From Xanthobacter oligotrophicus (lineage in GTDB: Bacteria > Pseudomonadota > Alphaproteobacteria > Rhizobiales > Xanthobacteraceae), in the NCBI RefSeq assembly GCF_008364685.1, contig NZ_VTTL01000004.1, forward strand, positions 124,001-188,000: DNA of 64,000 nucleotides, in the 5' to 3' direction. The translations under genes were made by a program, and so were the position numbers. The notes under the pieces are model-generated. The model was not told the DNA's origin and searched no databases. It worked only from the letters and a program-made list of their open reading frames with translations. Positions 37,509-45,400 of the stretch are shown here, piece by piece (the stretch's first letter is position 1; each line of letters opens with the position of its first letter).

Positions 37509-37802
37509 ATGGGCGAGACCGACGACCTCGAATGGCACGATGACAAGGATGCGGCGAACCGTTTGAAGCACGGTTTGCCGCTCTTCTTTGCGGCGGTCAT
37601 TTTTGATGGCCGGCCGCGCTTTGAACGTCTCTCTCCGAAGCAGGTCGCCGGCGAGGCCCGCGTGGAAGCCATGGCAGAAGTGGCCGATCGCGTGCTATAC
37701 TGCGTCTATATCTGGCGTGGCACGAGACGACGCATCATCTCCGTCCGGGCAGCGCATCGGAGTGAACGGCGTGCCTACGAAAAAGCAACTCGAGGAAGCT
37801 GA
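37509..37802 (+). CDS. brnT: BrnT-family ribonuclease toxin
   Basis: A 97-residue RelE-fold toxin. The BrnT signature is clear: LEWHDDKDAANRLKHGLPLF at the start, then AAVIFDGRPRFE and the C-terminal IISVRAAHRSERRAYE with the conserved Arg/Tyr. BrnT cleaves mRNA and is held inactive by a BrnA antitoxin encoded just downstream. Its 3' end overlaps the next ORF by 32 bases. Here that partner is short and lacks the usual DNA-binding part, so it is not certain that a working antitoxin is present. Confidence 0.88.
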   Translation: MGETDDLEWHDDKDAANRLKHGLPLFFAAVIFDGRPRFERLSPKQVAGEARVEAMAEVADRVLYCVYIWRGTRRRIISVRAAHRSERRAYEKATRGS

Positions 37803-37980
37803 ACGTCTCTTGCGCACCTTCGACTGGTCGAAGGTGGACGCCATGTCTGACGCTGAGATTATCGAGGCGGCAAAGGCAGATCCGGACACCTCGCTTCCCA
37901 CCGACGAGGAACTCGCCGAGTTCGATCTCGTCATCCCCGCGAAAAGCCGGCGCAAGCCGCCGAAGGAAGCAGCCGAATAG
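37771..37980 (+). CDS. short BrnA-like antitoxin candidate lacking the RHH region
   Basis: A 69-residue ORF starting at GTG 37771 with GGAG upstream and overlapping brnT. The middle resembles the front of BrnA antitoxins (acidic, then DTSLPTDEELAEFDL), but the ribbon-helix-helix segment that normally follows (of the VSIRLD type) is missing; the protein ends in a basic PAKSRRKPPKEAAE tail. It may neutralise the toxin without binding DNA, or be truncated. I looked downstream and did not see the missing part in another frame. Confidence 0.6.
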   Translation: MPTKKQLEEAERLLRTFDWSKVDAMSDAEIIEAAKADPDTSLPTDEELAEFDLVIPAKSRRKPPKEAAE

Positions 37981-38092
37981 GTTTGCGCGCCATTGCGCAC
38001 CTGGCGGGTGCGTGGCGACGGCCGCCTTGCCTTGCGGCGGGCCTCTCGCCAAGAGTCTCCCGCACCCAGATCTCCCACCTGGCTTTCCAGCC

Positions 38093-38590
38093 TTACCGCG
38101 TCCCATACGCCATGTAGCGGACGATGCGCCAGACGCCGTCCGGATCGCGGCGGAAGACGTCCAGCCCCTGCTCCGCCCAGCTTTCGCTCTTGTCTGGCGT
38201 GCTTTTGCCCGCCGCGCTCAGCGTGGAGGTCCAGGTGAGGCGCACGGCGGCCATGTCGCCTGAAACCAGGATGTCGTGGATTGCCACCGTGTAGGTGAGC
38301 CTGCGGTCCGGCTTTGCCAGCGCCGCCTTCAGGCGGCCGCAGACCGAAGCCTTGTCGCCCACCGGGGCGGTTTCCACGTCCGACTGCAGGTCGTCGGCGA
38401 AGAGGTCGCAGACACGGGCGGCGTCCCCCGCATTGAAGGCCTCGGCCCAGCCCGTGAGGCGGGCGCGGATCGCGGCCTGGTCGGACGTCTGGGCAGCTTC
38501 GCCGGCTCCTGCGAGCCGGAGCGAAGCCGGCAGCGCCAGGACCACGGCAAGCGCCACCGAAGCGAGAGGCAGGGCAGCGCGGCGCGTCAT
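38093..38590 (-). CDS. secreted NTF2-like (SnoaL/YybH-type) protein
   Basis: A 165-residue protein with a signal peptide (PLASVALAVVLALPASLRLA) and one cone-shaped NTF2-like domain. RARLTGWAEAFNAGDAARVCDLFADDL, VCGRLKAALAKPDRR and GVWRIVRYMAY follow the DUF4440/SnoaL pattern of nuclear-transport-factor-2 relatives, which act as small enzymes or binders. The function here is unknown. The ATG at 38590 has GGAGA at suitable distance. It stands alone, separate from the downstream cupin gene by 87 bases. Confidence 0.78.
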   Translation of the reverse strand: MTRRAALPLASVALAVVLALPASLRLAGAGEAAQTSDQAAIRARLTGWAEAFNAGDAARVCDLFADDLQSDVETAPVGDKASVCGRLKAALAKPDRRLTYTVAIHDILVSGDMAAVRLTWTSTLSAAGKSTPDKSESWAEQGLDVFRRDPDGVWRIVRYMAYGTR

Positions 38591-38677
38591 GGGGTTCTCC
38601 AAGCTGGCCTTATCCCCGGTGGGCGCGCGCCCGTCCGGCTCAAGGTCGCGGCGAGGATAGCGCGGCCGCTGCCAGCC

Positions 38678-39289
38678 TCAATCCACGATCTGGGTCTGGA
38701 TGGTGAGGATGTCGTAGGCCGGCGCCTCGGGCGGGTTGGCGTAGAGGCTGGTGAAGGTCGAGGCGCCGCCGTCCGTCGTGATGGCGCGGCGGGCGAGGCC
38801 GCCGATTTCCCCGCCATAGACCTGGATGGCGATGGCCACCCCTACTTCCGAGGCATTGGCGATCTTCAGGCCGTCGCCGCCCTTGGGGGAGAAGGTCTCC
38901 ACCGCTCCGGCGGGCAAGGCCTTCACCGGTGCGCGGGGCTCGGGGGCGGCGCCGTCGGGCAGGGCGAAGCGCTGGCGGTGGATGCTGCCGCGTAGCACGC
39001 CGAGAATCTCCCAGAACGGCTCCTGGCACAGGGGCAGGTCGGCGCCGCCCGACAGAACGGTGGCAACCACGCTGAAGCGCTCCATGCCGTCCGCATAAAG
39101 CTGGTACTGGCGGAACGGCGCCTCCCCGGCCGTGGCGAACACGCCCGGCAGCCAGTCGTCGGTGGCGACGAGGCGGCCCATGAGGTCGGCGCCGATCATC
39201 AGGATCTCGCGGGGATCGTCCGCCAGCTCCACCATGGACTGGATGTCCCAGATGAAGCGCTTGAGGGCGGGCGGAACGGGTTCGGTCAC
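38678..39289 (-). CDS. cysteine-dioxygenase-like cupin lacking metal-binding histidines
   Basis: A 203-residue protein aligning by eye with predicted thiol-dioxygenase cupins (COG5553 type): DDWLPGVFATAGEAPFRQYQ, ERFSVVATVLSGG, WEILGVLRGSIHRQRFAL and IAIQVYGGEIGGLARRAI all have the expected spacing. The metal triad is missing: the His-Asp-His place (about residues 86-92) reads LPLCQEPF and the third-histidine place (about 138-144) reads GGDGLKIAN. It is probably not an active dioxygenase. The next gene upstream, an esterase, ends 21 bases before this start, so they may form an operon. Confidence 0.75.
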   Translation of the reverse strand: MTEPVPPALKRFIWDIQSMVELADDPREILMIGADLMGRLVATDDWLPGVFATAGEAPFRQYQLYADGMERFSVVATVLSGGADLPLCQEPFWEILGVLRGSIHRQRFALPDGAAPEPRAPVKALPAGAVETFSPKGGDGLKIANASEVGVAIAIQVYGGEIGGLARRAITTDGGASTFTSLYANPPEAPAYDILTIQTQIVD

Positions 39290-39310
39290 GGGCGGATCCT
39301 CGCGGCGGCT

Positions 39311-40066
39311 TCAGTGGTCGTGATCGTGGTCATCATGATCATGGTCGTCGTGGTCATGGTCGGTCTTTGCGGCGGGCGGCTTCACTAGCGTGGCGGCCAG
39401 CACCGTGCCGGCGGCGAGGATGCCGTCGTCGTCGATGGCATGGCCGAGGCCCGGCCGGCGCATGCTCTTCGCCGGCACGCCCAGCGCCTTCAGCCGCTCG
39501 CGGGTGGCGACCATCTGGTCGAAGGGAACCACCGCGTCCTCCTCGCCATGGATCAGCAGCACCGGCGGCCGGGCGCGGATCTCGCCGGAGAGATCATCCG
39601 CCTCGGGCAGCGCGCCGCAGAAGCCGATGACGAGGGCGGGGGATGCGGCGCGGCGCAGCCCCACATGGAGCGCCAGCATGGCCCCCTGGGAGAAGCCCAC
39701 GAGAGCGAGGTGGTTGTCCGGCAGCCGGCGCTCGGCCAGCATGCGGTCGAGGAAGGCGTCGAGCCACGGCCCGGCGGTGGCGAGGCCTTCCGAGATGGCT
39801 TCCGGCGTCATGTCGTCCGAAGGGAACCAGCGCCGGCCGCCGCCGGGGGCGGGGAAGGGGGCTTCGGCGGCGAGGAAGTCGGCCTTGGGCATTTCGGGTG
39901 CCCAGTTGAGGGCGAGGTCGATCACCTTCTGCCCGTCGGCGCCCTCCTCGTGCAGCAGCACCACGAGCCACGCCGGCTTGCCGCAGGACAGGGCGGCGAT
40001 CTTCGGTCCCGCGACGATGGGCAGTTCGGCGTCCGAGGTGGGAGCGGGGGAGACGTGCGTGGTCAT
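39311..40066 (-). CDS. acyl-protein-thioesterase/carboxylesterase-like hydrolase with His-Asp tail
   Basis: A 251-residue alpha/beta hydrolase of the phospholipase/carboxylesterase (APT) family. The nucleophile elbow GFSQGAM gives Ser126; the Asp is in HGEEDAVVPF and the His in GLGHAIDDDG. The oxyanion region reads LLHEEGADG, where LHGxGxD is usual. The last 16 residues consist only of His (seven) and Asp (nine), a possible metal-binding tail. There is no signal peptide. It precedes the cupin gene on the same strand. Confidence 0.82.
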   Translation of the reverse strand: MTTHVSPAPTSDAELPIVAGPKIAALSCGKPAWLVVLLHEEGADGQKVIDLALNWAPEMPKADFLAAEAPFPAPGGGRRWFPSDDMTPEAISEGLATAGPWLDAFLDRMLAERRLPDNHLALVGFSQGAMLALHVGLRRAASPALVIGFCGALPEADDLSGEIRARPPVLLIHGEEDAVVPFDQMVATRERLKALGVPAKSMRRPGLGHAIDDDGILAAGTVLAATLVKPPAAKTDHDHDDHDHDDHDHDH

Positions 40067-40284
40067 CCGCGCGCGCCCGTGCAGGACCGGCGCAAGGCGC
40101 GCCGGAGGAGAGCCGGGCGGCCGTTGTCACACCCATGTCGGGTTCCGCACGCGAGCGGGCAGGCCGCGCGCGGGGTCGAATCTGCCTTCGTCGCCAAGGC
40201 CATGGCCGGCCCCACTTGCCATCGCGCCCCCGCTGCGGGGGCTTCACGGTACTGGTCTGGCAAGAAATGGGCCGGTGATGGGCG

Positions 40285-41319
40285 TCAGGCGATGGGCGCC
40301 TTGGCGCTCACCACGCCGCCCACCAGGTTGAGCCCCAGCAGGAACTCGGACGGCAGCTCGGTGCGGATGAGGGGCACGCGCTCCACCGGCCGGGCCAGCG
40401 CCTCGGCCTGGGCGCGCCGCGCCGCCACCGCCGCCGCGATATCCACCGCCGCGAAGCAGAAGCTCGCCCCGGGGCGCAACTGGGCGAAGCTGCCGAGATC
40501 GGCGCCGATGACGGTGGCGATCTTGGGATAGCCGCCGGTGGGCGCGCGGTCCGCCATCTGCACGATGGGCAGGCCCTCGCCCGGCACCTGGATGGCGCCA
40601 TGGGCGATGCCGTCGGAGACGATGTTGAAGCCGCCGGCGTGGGTCAGCGGCTCGCCCTCCAGCAGGTAGCCCATGCGGTCGCTGCGGCCAGAAAGGGTCC
40701 ACGGCTGGGTGAGGAAGCGCTCCACCACCTCGGGCGCGAAGAAATCGTCCTGCGGGCCGAGCACCACGCGGACCACGTCGCGCGAGCGCTCCAGCCACGG
40801 GGCGATGAGGCGGGAGGGGGCGGTATGGCCCAGCTCCGCCGTCGCGCCCAGGGGCAGGCGGTCGCCCGCCTTCAGCGGCCCGCCGTCGAGCCCGCCGAGG
40901 CCGGAGCGGGTGTGGGTGGCGGTGGAGCCCAGCACCGGCGCAAGGGCAAAGCTCCCCGCCGCCGCCACATAGCACCAGGCGCCCGTGGCGCCGGCGCGCA
41001 GGGAGAGGGCGGCGCCGGACTCCAGCGTCAGCACCAGCGGGGTTTCCAGCTTCTGGCCGTCCAGCGTCACGGTGAAGGGCGCGCCGGCGATGGCCAGCGT
41101 CACCGGCCCCTCTTCCGCCGCGAGCGACAGGCCGCCGAGCCCCACCTCGATGGCGCTGGCGCCGGGCGTGTTGCCCACGGCGAGGTTGGCGGTGGCGTGG
41201 GCGAGGGCGTCCATGGGGCCGGCCCCGGTGACGCCGAAGCGCAGGTAGCCGTGCCGCCCGCTGTCCTGGATGGTGGTGCCGGGACCGGCGGCGACGATGC
41301 GCAGGGCGGGGGCGCTCAT
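40285..41319 (-). CDS. pxpC: 5-oxoprolinase subunit C (PxpC)
   Basis: A 344-residue protein of the biotin-dependent carboxyltransferase-like family (KipA/YbgK). LRIVAAGPGTTIQDSGRHGY at the start, GVTGAGPMDALAHATANLAV and the MADRAPTGGYPKIATVI block are diagnostic. PxpA, B and C together hydrolyse 5-oxoproline to glutamate with ATP. It is the last gene of the minus-strand cluster that begins at the LysR gene; its start overlaps pxpB by four bases. Confidence 0.93.
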   Translation of the reverse strand: MSAPALRIVAAGPGTTIQDSGRHGYLRFGVTGAGPMDALAHATANLAVGNTPGASAIEVGLGGLSLAAEEGPVTLAIAGAPFTVTLDGQKLETPLVLTLESGAALSLRAGATGAWCYVAAAGSFALAPVLGSTATHTRSGLGGLDGGPLKAGDRLPLGATAELGHTAPSRLIAPWLERSRDVVRVVLGPQDDFFAPEVVERFLTQPWTLSGRSDRMGYLLEGEPLTHAGGFNIVSDGIAHGAIQVPGEGLPIVQMADRAPTGGYPKIATVIGADLGSFAQLRPGASFCFAAVDIAAAVAARRAQAEALARPVERVPLIRTELPSEFLLGLNLVGGVVSAKAPIA

Positions 41320-42128
41320 GGCTGCCCCCGCCGTGCGACCACTTCGCCCGCCGCGGCGCGGGCTTCCAGCGCGTCGAAGGTGGCGCGGTCGATGGGCTCG
41401 AACATGAGTTCGTCACCCACGTCCAGCAGTACCGTCGGGGTGCGGGTGAGGGAAAACATGCGCTCTGGCGTGCGGCCGACGAGGAACCAGCCGGTGGGCA
41501 TGGAGACGGTGGCGATGCTGGCGAGCCCGCCCGCCATCATCACCACGTTGGGCGGATGGGGCGGGCGAGGCTTGAGCCGGCGCGAGACCTTGGCGAACGC
41601 CTCCGGCAGGCCGCCCAGATAGCAGAATCCGGGCGCGAAGCCGTACATGTAGAGCCGGTAGCGCGCGCCGGAATGCAATGCCACCACCTCATCGGGAGTG
41701 AGGCCGGTGGTGGCGGCGATGGTGGCGATGTCCTCGCCGAATTCGGGATCATAGCAGCAGGGGATGGTCCAGAGCGCGCCGCGCCGAGCTTCGGCAGGAG
41801 CGGCCTGCGCCAGCGCCGTCACCTCGGCGGCCAGCGTCGCGCGGTCGATCACCAGCGGGTCGTAATGGATCATGAGCGAGCGATAGGTGGGCACGCTCTC
41901 GCGCACGCCGGGCAGGGCCCGCGCGGTGACAGCCGCATCGAGGGCAAGCACACGGTCGCTGATCGCTGGGTCCACCTCGTTGCCGAACTCGGCGACGAGG
42001 GCGGTTTCCCCGGCATCCAGCAGGCGCAGGCGACAACGTTCTGGCGAAGGACTTTCAGGCGAAGGGGACAATGGAAATGCCCTCGTCTTCGAGCCGCGCC
42101 CGCACGCGCCGGGCGGTCTCCACAGCAT
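41316..42128 (-). CDS. pxpB: 5-oxoprolinase subunit B (PxpB)
   Basis: The family core runs from LRLLDAGETALVAEFG to the end, with PTYRSLMIHYDP, YGFAPGFCYLGGLPE and MPTGWFLVGRTPERMF characteristic of PxpB (KipI/YbgJ), the partner of PxpC in ATP-dependent opening of 5-oxoproline. The start is uncertain: no ATG, GTG or TTG lies between the pxpA stop and the family core, so the nearest in-frame ATG, at 42128, overlaps pxpA by 74 bases and adds about 30 residues that look unlike the family. A CTG at the core is the alternative. Confidence 0.88.
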   Translation of the reverse strand: MLWRPPGACGRGSKTRAFPLSPSPESPSPERCRLRLLDAGETALVAEFGNEVDPAISDRVLALDAAVTARALPGVRESVPTYRSLMIHYDPLVIDRATLAAEVTALAQAAPAEARRGALWTIPCCYDPEFGEDIATIAATTGLTPDEVVALHSGARYRLYMYGFAPGFCYLGGLPEAFAKVSRRLKPRPPHPPNVVMMAGGLASIATVSMPTGWFLVGRTPERMFSLTRTPTVLLDVGDELMFEPIDRATFDALEARAAAGEVVARRGQP

Positions 42129-42810
42129 GGGCACTGTCGCCGTGCACGCAGATGGAGCCGATCTCGGTCGGCAGCGGCGTGCCGGATGCGGTGATGATGG
42201 AGCCGGCCTTCACCATGGCGACGACGCGCGCGGATGCCTCGTCCGGATCGGTGATGACCGCGCCGGGCTGGCCGCGCGGCACCAGCAGGCCGGCCTCCGT
42301 ATAGGCGCGATCGGCGAAGATCTCGGCGATGGGGGTGAGCCCCGCCGCGCGGGTGGCTTCAGCCTGCGCGCCGAGGGGGCCGGCAAGGATGGGCAGGCGC
42401 GCATCCACCGCCTTCACCGCGCGGGCGATGGCGGCGGCGACTTCCGCGCTCTCTTCCGCCATGTTGGAGAGGGCGCCGTGGGCTTTCACGTAAGACACGC
42501 GGTGGCCCGCATAGGCCGCCAGCCCCTGGGCGGCGCCGACCTGATAGGCGACCAGCCGCTCGATCTCTCCCGTCGAGAAGGGGATGCGGCGGCGGCCAAA
42601 GCCCCACAGGTCGGGAAAGCCGGGATGGGCGCCGACGCTGACGCCCTTCTGCTTCGCCAGAGCGAACACCCGGGCCATGATCTCGGGGTCCCCCGCATGC
42701 AGGCCGCAGGCAAGGTTCGCCGAGGAGACGATGTCGAGCAGCGCCGCGTCGTCGGTGATGGCGTAGGCGCCGAAGCCCTCGCCCAGGTCGGAATTGAGGT
42801 CCACCTGCAT
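42055..42810 (-). CDS. pxpA: 5-oxoprolinase subunit A (PxpA, LamB/YcsF family)
   Basis: A 251-residue protein of the LamB/YcsF family, complete from the invariant N-terminus QVDLNSDLGEGFGAY through NLACGLHAGDPEIM, VSVGAHPGFPDLWGFGRR, SYVKAHGALSNMA and SICVHGDSAHAV. With PxpB and PxpC it forms the bacterial ATP-dependent 5-oxoprolinase, returning 5-oxoproline to glutamate. It is separated from livF by 149 bases holding a palindromic repeat; all are on the minus strand. Confidence 0.95.
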   Translation of the reverse strand: MQVDLNSDLGEGFGAYAITDDAALLDIVSSANLACGLHAGDPEIMARVFALAKQKGVSVGAHPGFPDLWGFGRRRIPFSTGEIERLVAYQVGAAQGLAAYAGHRVSYVKAHGALSNMAEESAEVAAAIARAVKAVDARLPILAGPLGAQAEATRAAGLTPIAEIFADRAYTEAGLLVPRGQPGAVITDPDEASARVVAMVKAGSIITASGTPLPTEIGSICVHGDSAHAVETARRVRARLEDEGISIVPFA

Positions 42811-42856
42811 GGTGCTGTCCCCTCAGGAATGGCTTGAGACTGACCGAATATGGCGT

Positions 42857-42928
42857 GCCGCGATCCCGGCGTCAGGCCCGGGCTTGCATCGGGCGGGATG
42901 GCCGGGACGTGCCCGGCCATGACGGCTT
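42857..42928. repeat. palindromic intergenic element
   Basis: A string of GC palindromes including GGCCCGGGCTTGCATCGGGC and GGACGTGCCCGGCCATGACG. It is similar to the elements at 9789-9832 and 24162-24331 and lies between livF and pxpA within the large minus-strand cluster. Confidence 0.6.
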
Positions 42929-42959
42929 GATCGCTTGGCTTCCGCCGCCAGACGCGCGG

Positions 42960-43667
42960 TCAGATGCCCAGATACGCGCGGCGCACGTCCGGATTTTCGC
43001 GCACCTCGGCGGCGGAGCCGGACAGGATCACCCGTCCGGTCTGCAGCACATAGGCGCGGTCGGCGATCTCCAGGCTCTCCACCAGCCGCTGCTCCACCAG
43101 AAGGATGGTGACGCCGGTGTCGCGGATGGTCTTCACCGCGTCGAAGATCTCGTCCACGAGCTTGGGCATGATGCCCTGGGACGGCTCGTCGAGCATCAGG
43201 AGGCGCGGGCGGGTCATCAGCGCGCGGCCGATGGCGAGCATCTGCTGCTCGCCGCCGGAGAGCGTCGCCGCCTTCTGGGGCAGGCGCTCCTTCAGCCGGG
43301 GGAACAGGGTGAAGACCTGCTCCAGCGGCGCCTCGCGGTCGGCCTTGTCGGCGTGCAGATAGCTGCCGAGGCGCAGATTGTCCGCCACCGTCAGGCGCGG
43401 GAACAGGCGCTTGGCCTCCGGCACGTAGGCGATGCCCCGTGCCGTGATGAGGTGGCCGGCCATGCCGTCGATGCGATCGCCGGCGAAGGTCACGGTGCCG
43501 CCCTTGGGGCGCTCCATGCCGGCGATGGATTTCAGCAAAGTGGACTTGCCCGCGCCGTTGGCGCCGGCCACCACCACGATCTCGCCCGCCTTCACTTCCA
43601 CCGAGATGTCGGAGATGGCGATGAGGCCGTCATAGGCCGTGGTCAGGGATTTGACATCAAGCAGCAC
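42960..43667 (-). CDS. livF: branched-chain-type amino-acid ABC transporter ATPase (LivF)
   Basis: A 235-residue ABC ATPase of the LivF type. Walker A is GANGAGKSTLL, the signature LSGGEQQMLAIGRALM, and Walker B RLLMLDEPSQGI. The short length and start VLLDVKSLTTAYDGLIAI are typical of LivF. I use the GTG at 43667, overlapping livG by 11 bases with GGGGA upstream; an ATG at 43700 would extend it. It energises the LivHM permease encoded upstream. Confidence 0.92.
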   Translation of the reverse strand: MLLDVKSLTTAYDGLIAISDISVEVKAGEIVVVAGANGAGKSTLLKSIAGMERPKGGTVTFAGDRIDGMAGHLITARGIAYVPEAKRLFPRLTVADNLRLGSYLHADKADREAPLEQVFTLFPRLKERLPQKAATLSGGEQQMLAIGRALMTRPRLLMLDEPSQGIMPKLVDEIFDAVKTIRDTGVTILLVEQRLVESLEIADRAYVLQTGRVILSGSAAEVRENPDVRRAYLGI

Positions 43668-44391
43668 GGTGGCGATCCCCGAGATAGGCGGTGATGACAT
43701 CCTCGTTGCGGACGATGTCGGCGGGGCTGCCCTCGGCAAGCAGCTTGCCGAGGTTGAGCACGATGGCCCGGTCCACCAGCTGCATGACGATTTCCATCAC
43801 GTGCTCCACCATCACCACGGTGATGCCGCGGGCGCGCACCTTGCGCACCAGATCCATGCCGAGGCGCGCCTCGGAGGGTGTGAGGCCGGTGAGCACCTCG
43901 TCCAGCAGCAGGAGCTTGGGCTCGGTGGCGATGGCGCGGGCCACCTCCAGCCGGCGCTTCTCCGGCGGGGTCAGCTGGCCGGCGGTGGCATCGGCGCGGC
44001 CGTCGAGGCCCACATAGTCCAGCACCTCCAGCGCGGCGGCACGGGCGCGGGTGGCGTTGGCGTTGCGCACGAAGGCGCCGATCATCACATTCTCGGCCAC
44101 GCTCATGGAATCGAAGGAGCGGGGCACCTGGAAGGTGCGGGCGATGCCCAGCCGGCAGCGCTCGGCCGCCGGCATGCGGGTGATGTCCACGCCCTCGAAC
44201 AGGATCGAGCCGGAGGTGGGCACCCGCGCCCCGGAGATGGCCGCGAACAGGGTGGACTTGCCCGCCCCGTTGGGGCCGATGAGCCCCAGGATCTCACCGC
44301 GCCGGATGGAGATGGAGACATCCGAGTTGGCCACCAGGCCGCCGAAGCGCTGGGTGACGCCGCGCGTCTCGAGCAGGATATCGGACGTCAT
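43657..44391 (-). CDS. livG: branched-chain-type amino-acid ABC transporter ATPase (LivG)
   Basis: A 244-residue ABC ATPase of the LivG type: TRGVTQRFGGLVANSDVSIS at the start, Walker A GPNGAGKSTLF, and the LivG-specific RTFQVPRSFDSMSVAENVMI. The signature motif is degenerate (AGQLTPPEKRRLEVARAIA; LS in other members is LT here, with PPE for GGQ-like residues), which is common in this group. Walker B is LLLLDEVLTGLTPSE. It overlaps livM by four bases and livF by eleven. Confidence 0.93.
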   Translation of the reverse strand: MTSDILLETRGVTQRFGGLVANSDVSISIRRGEILGLIGPNGAGKSTLFAAISGARVPTSGSILFEGVDITRMPAAERCRLGIARTFQVPRSFDSMSVAENVMIGAFVRNANATRARAAALEVLDYVGLDGRADATAGQLTPPEKRRLEVARAIATEPKLLLLDEVLTGLTPSEARLGMDLVRKVRARGITVVMVEHVMEIVMQLVDRAIVLNLGKLLAEGSPADIVRNEDVITAYLGDRHRAA

Positions 44392-45398
44392 GCCTTGCCT
44401 CCGCTCTTGCGGGTGAAGAGGCTGAGCAGGCCCTCGGGCTTGGCCAGCGCCACCACCATGATCAGCGCGCCGTAGATGATGAGGTCGAGGCCGGAGCCCG
44501 ACCCGCCGAGATAGGAGCGGGTGATCTCGGTGAGGGGGATGAGGATGGCGGCGCCGAGCGGGGCGCCCCACAGGGTGCCGATGCCGCCGAGCACCGCCGG
44601 CAGGGCGAACAGCAGCGAGAAGCGGAAGCTCATCACGCTTTCGGGGTCGATGTAGGAGACGAAGGCCGCATAGAAGCCGCCGCCCACCGCGGTGAAGAAG
44701 GCCGACACCGCCGCCGCCGCAAGCTTGGAGCGGAACACTTCCACGCCCAGGCTTTCGGCCGCCTCCGGATCGTCCTTCACCGCGCGCCACCAGAAGCCCC
44801 AGCGGGAATTCTCGATGAGATAGGTGACGAACCACACCACCACCAGCAGCCCGAGGGCGATGTAGAAGTAGGGCACCTTGTCCCGGGCGAACTGGAGGGT
44901 CCAGATGCTGTCGGTGCCGAACGGCCACTGGATGCCCAGGGCGCCGCCGACAAAGTCCCAGTTGTGGACCAGGACCAGGCCGATTTCCGCGATCACCAGG
45001 GTGGCGATGGCGAAGTAGTGCCCTTTCAGCCGGAAGGTCATGAAGCCGAGGCCCACCGCCAGAATGGCCGAGAGCACGCCGCCCACCACCATGCCGAACC
45101 AGGGCACGATGTCGTAGTTCACGTAGAGCACGGACGCCGCATAGGCGCCGATGCCGAAGTAGAGCGCATGGCCCAGCGAGATCTGGCCGCAATAGCCGCC
45201 CAGGATATTCCAGCTCTGCGACACCGCCGCATAGAGCAGGGTGAGGATGAGGACGTTCTGGAGATAGACGTCCCGGATGCCCAGGGGCAGGCAGGCCACG
45301 GCGGCGAACACCGCGGCCGCGACGACGAGCTGGCGCCGGCGCTTGGCCAGGAAGGCATCGCCGCGCAGCTTGAGGGAGGTGAGGGTGCTGTCGGTCAT
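44388..45398 (-). CDS. livM: branched-chain-type amino-acid ABC transporter permease (LivM)
   Basis: A 336-residue permease with about nine membrane segments. The conserved GGYCGQISLGHALYFGIGAY and the cytoplasmic coupling region WWRAVKDDPEAAESLGVEVFRSK identify LivM. About 30 basic, polar residues precede the first helix. With LivH it forms the membrane channel. Its ATG (45398) follows the livH stop by two bases and its stop overlaps livG by four, so the whole unit is tightly coupled. Confidence 0.93.
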   Translation of the reverse strand: MTDSTLTSLKLRGDAFLAKRRRQLVVAAAVFAAVACLPLGIRDVYLQNVLILTLLYAAVSQSWNILGGYCGQISLGHALYFGIGAYAASVLYVNYDIVPWFGMVVGGVLSAILAVGLGFMTFRLKGHYFAIATLVIAEIGLVLVHNWDFVGGALGIQWPFGTDSIWTLQFARDKVPYFYIALGLLVVVWFVTYLIENSRWGFWWRAVKDDPEAAESLGVEVFRSKLAAAAVSAFFTAVGGGFYAAFVSYIDPESVMSFRFSLLFALPAVLGGIGTLWGAPLGAAILIPLTEITRSYLGGSGSGLDLIIYGALIMVVALAKPEGLLSLFTRKSGGKA

Positions 45399-45400
45399 CT

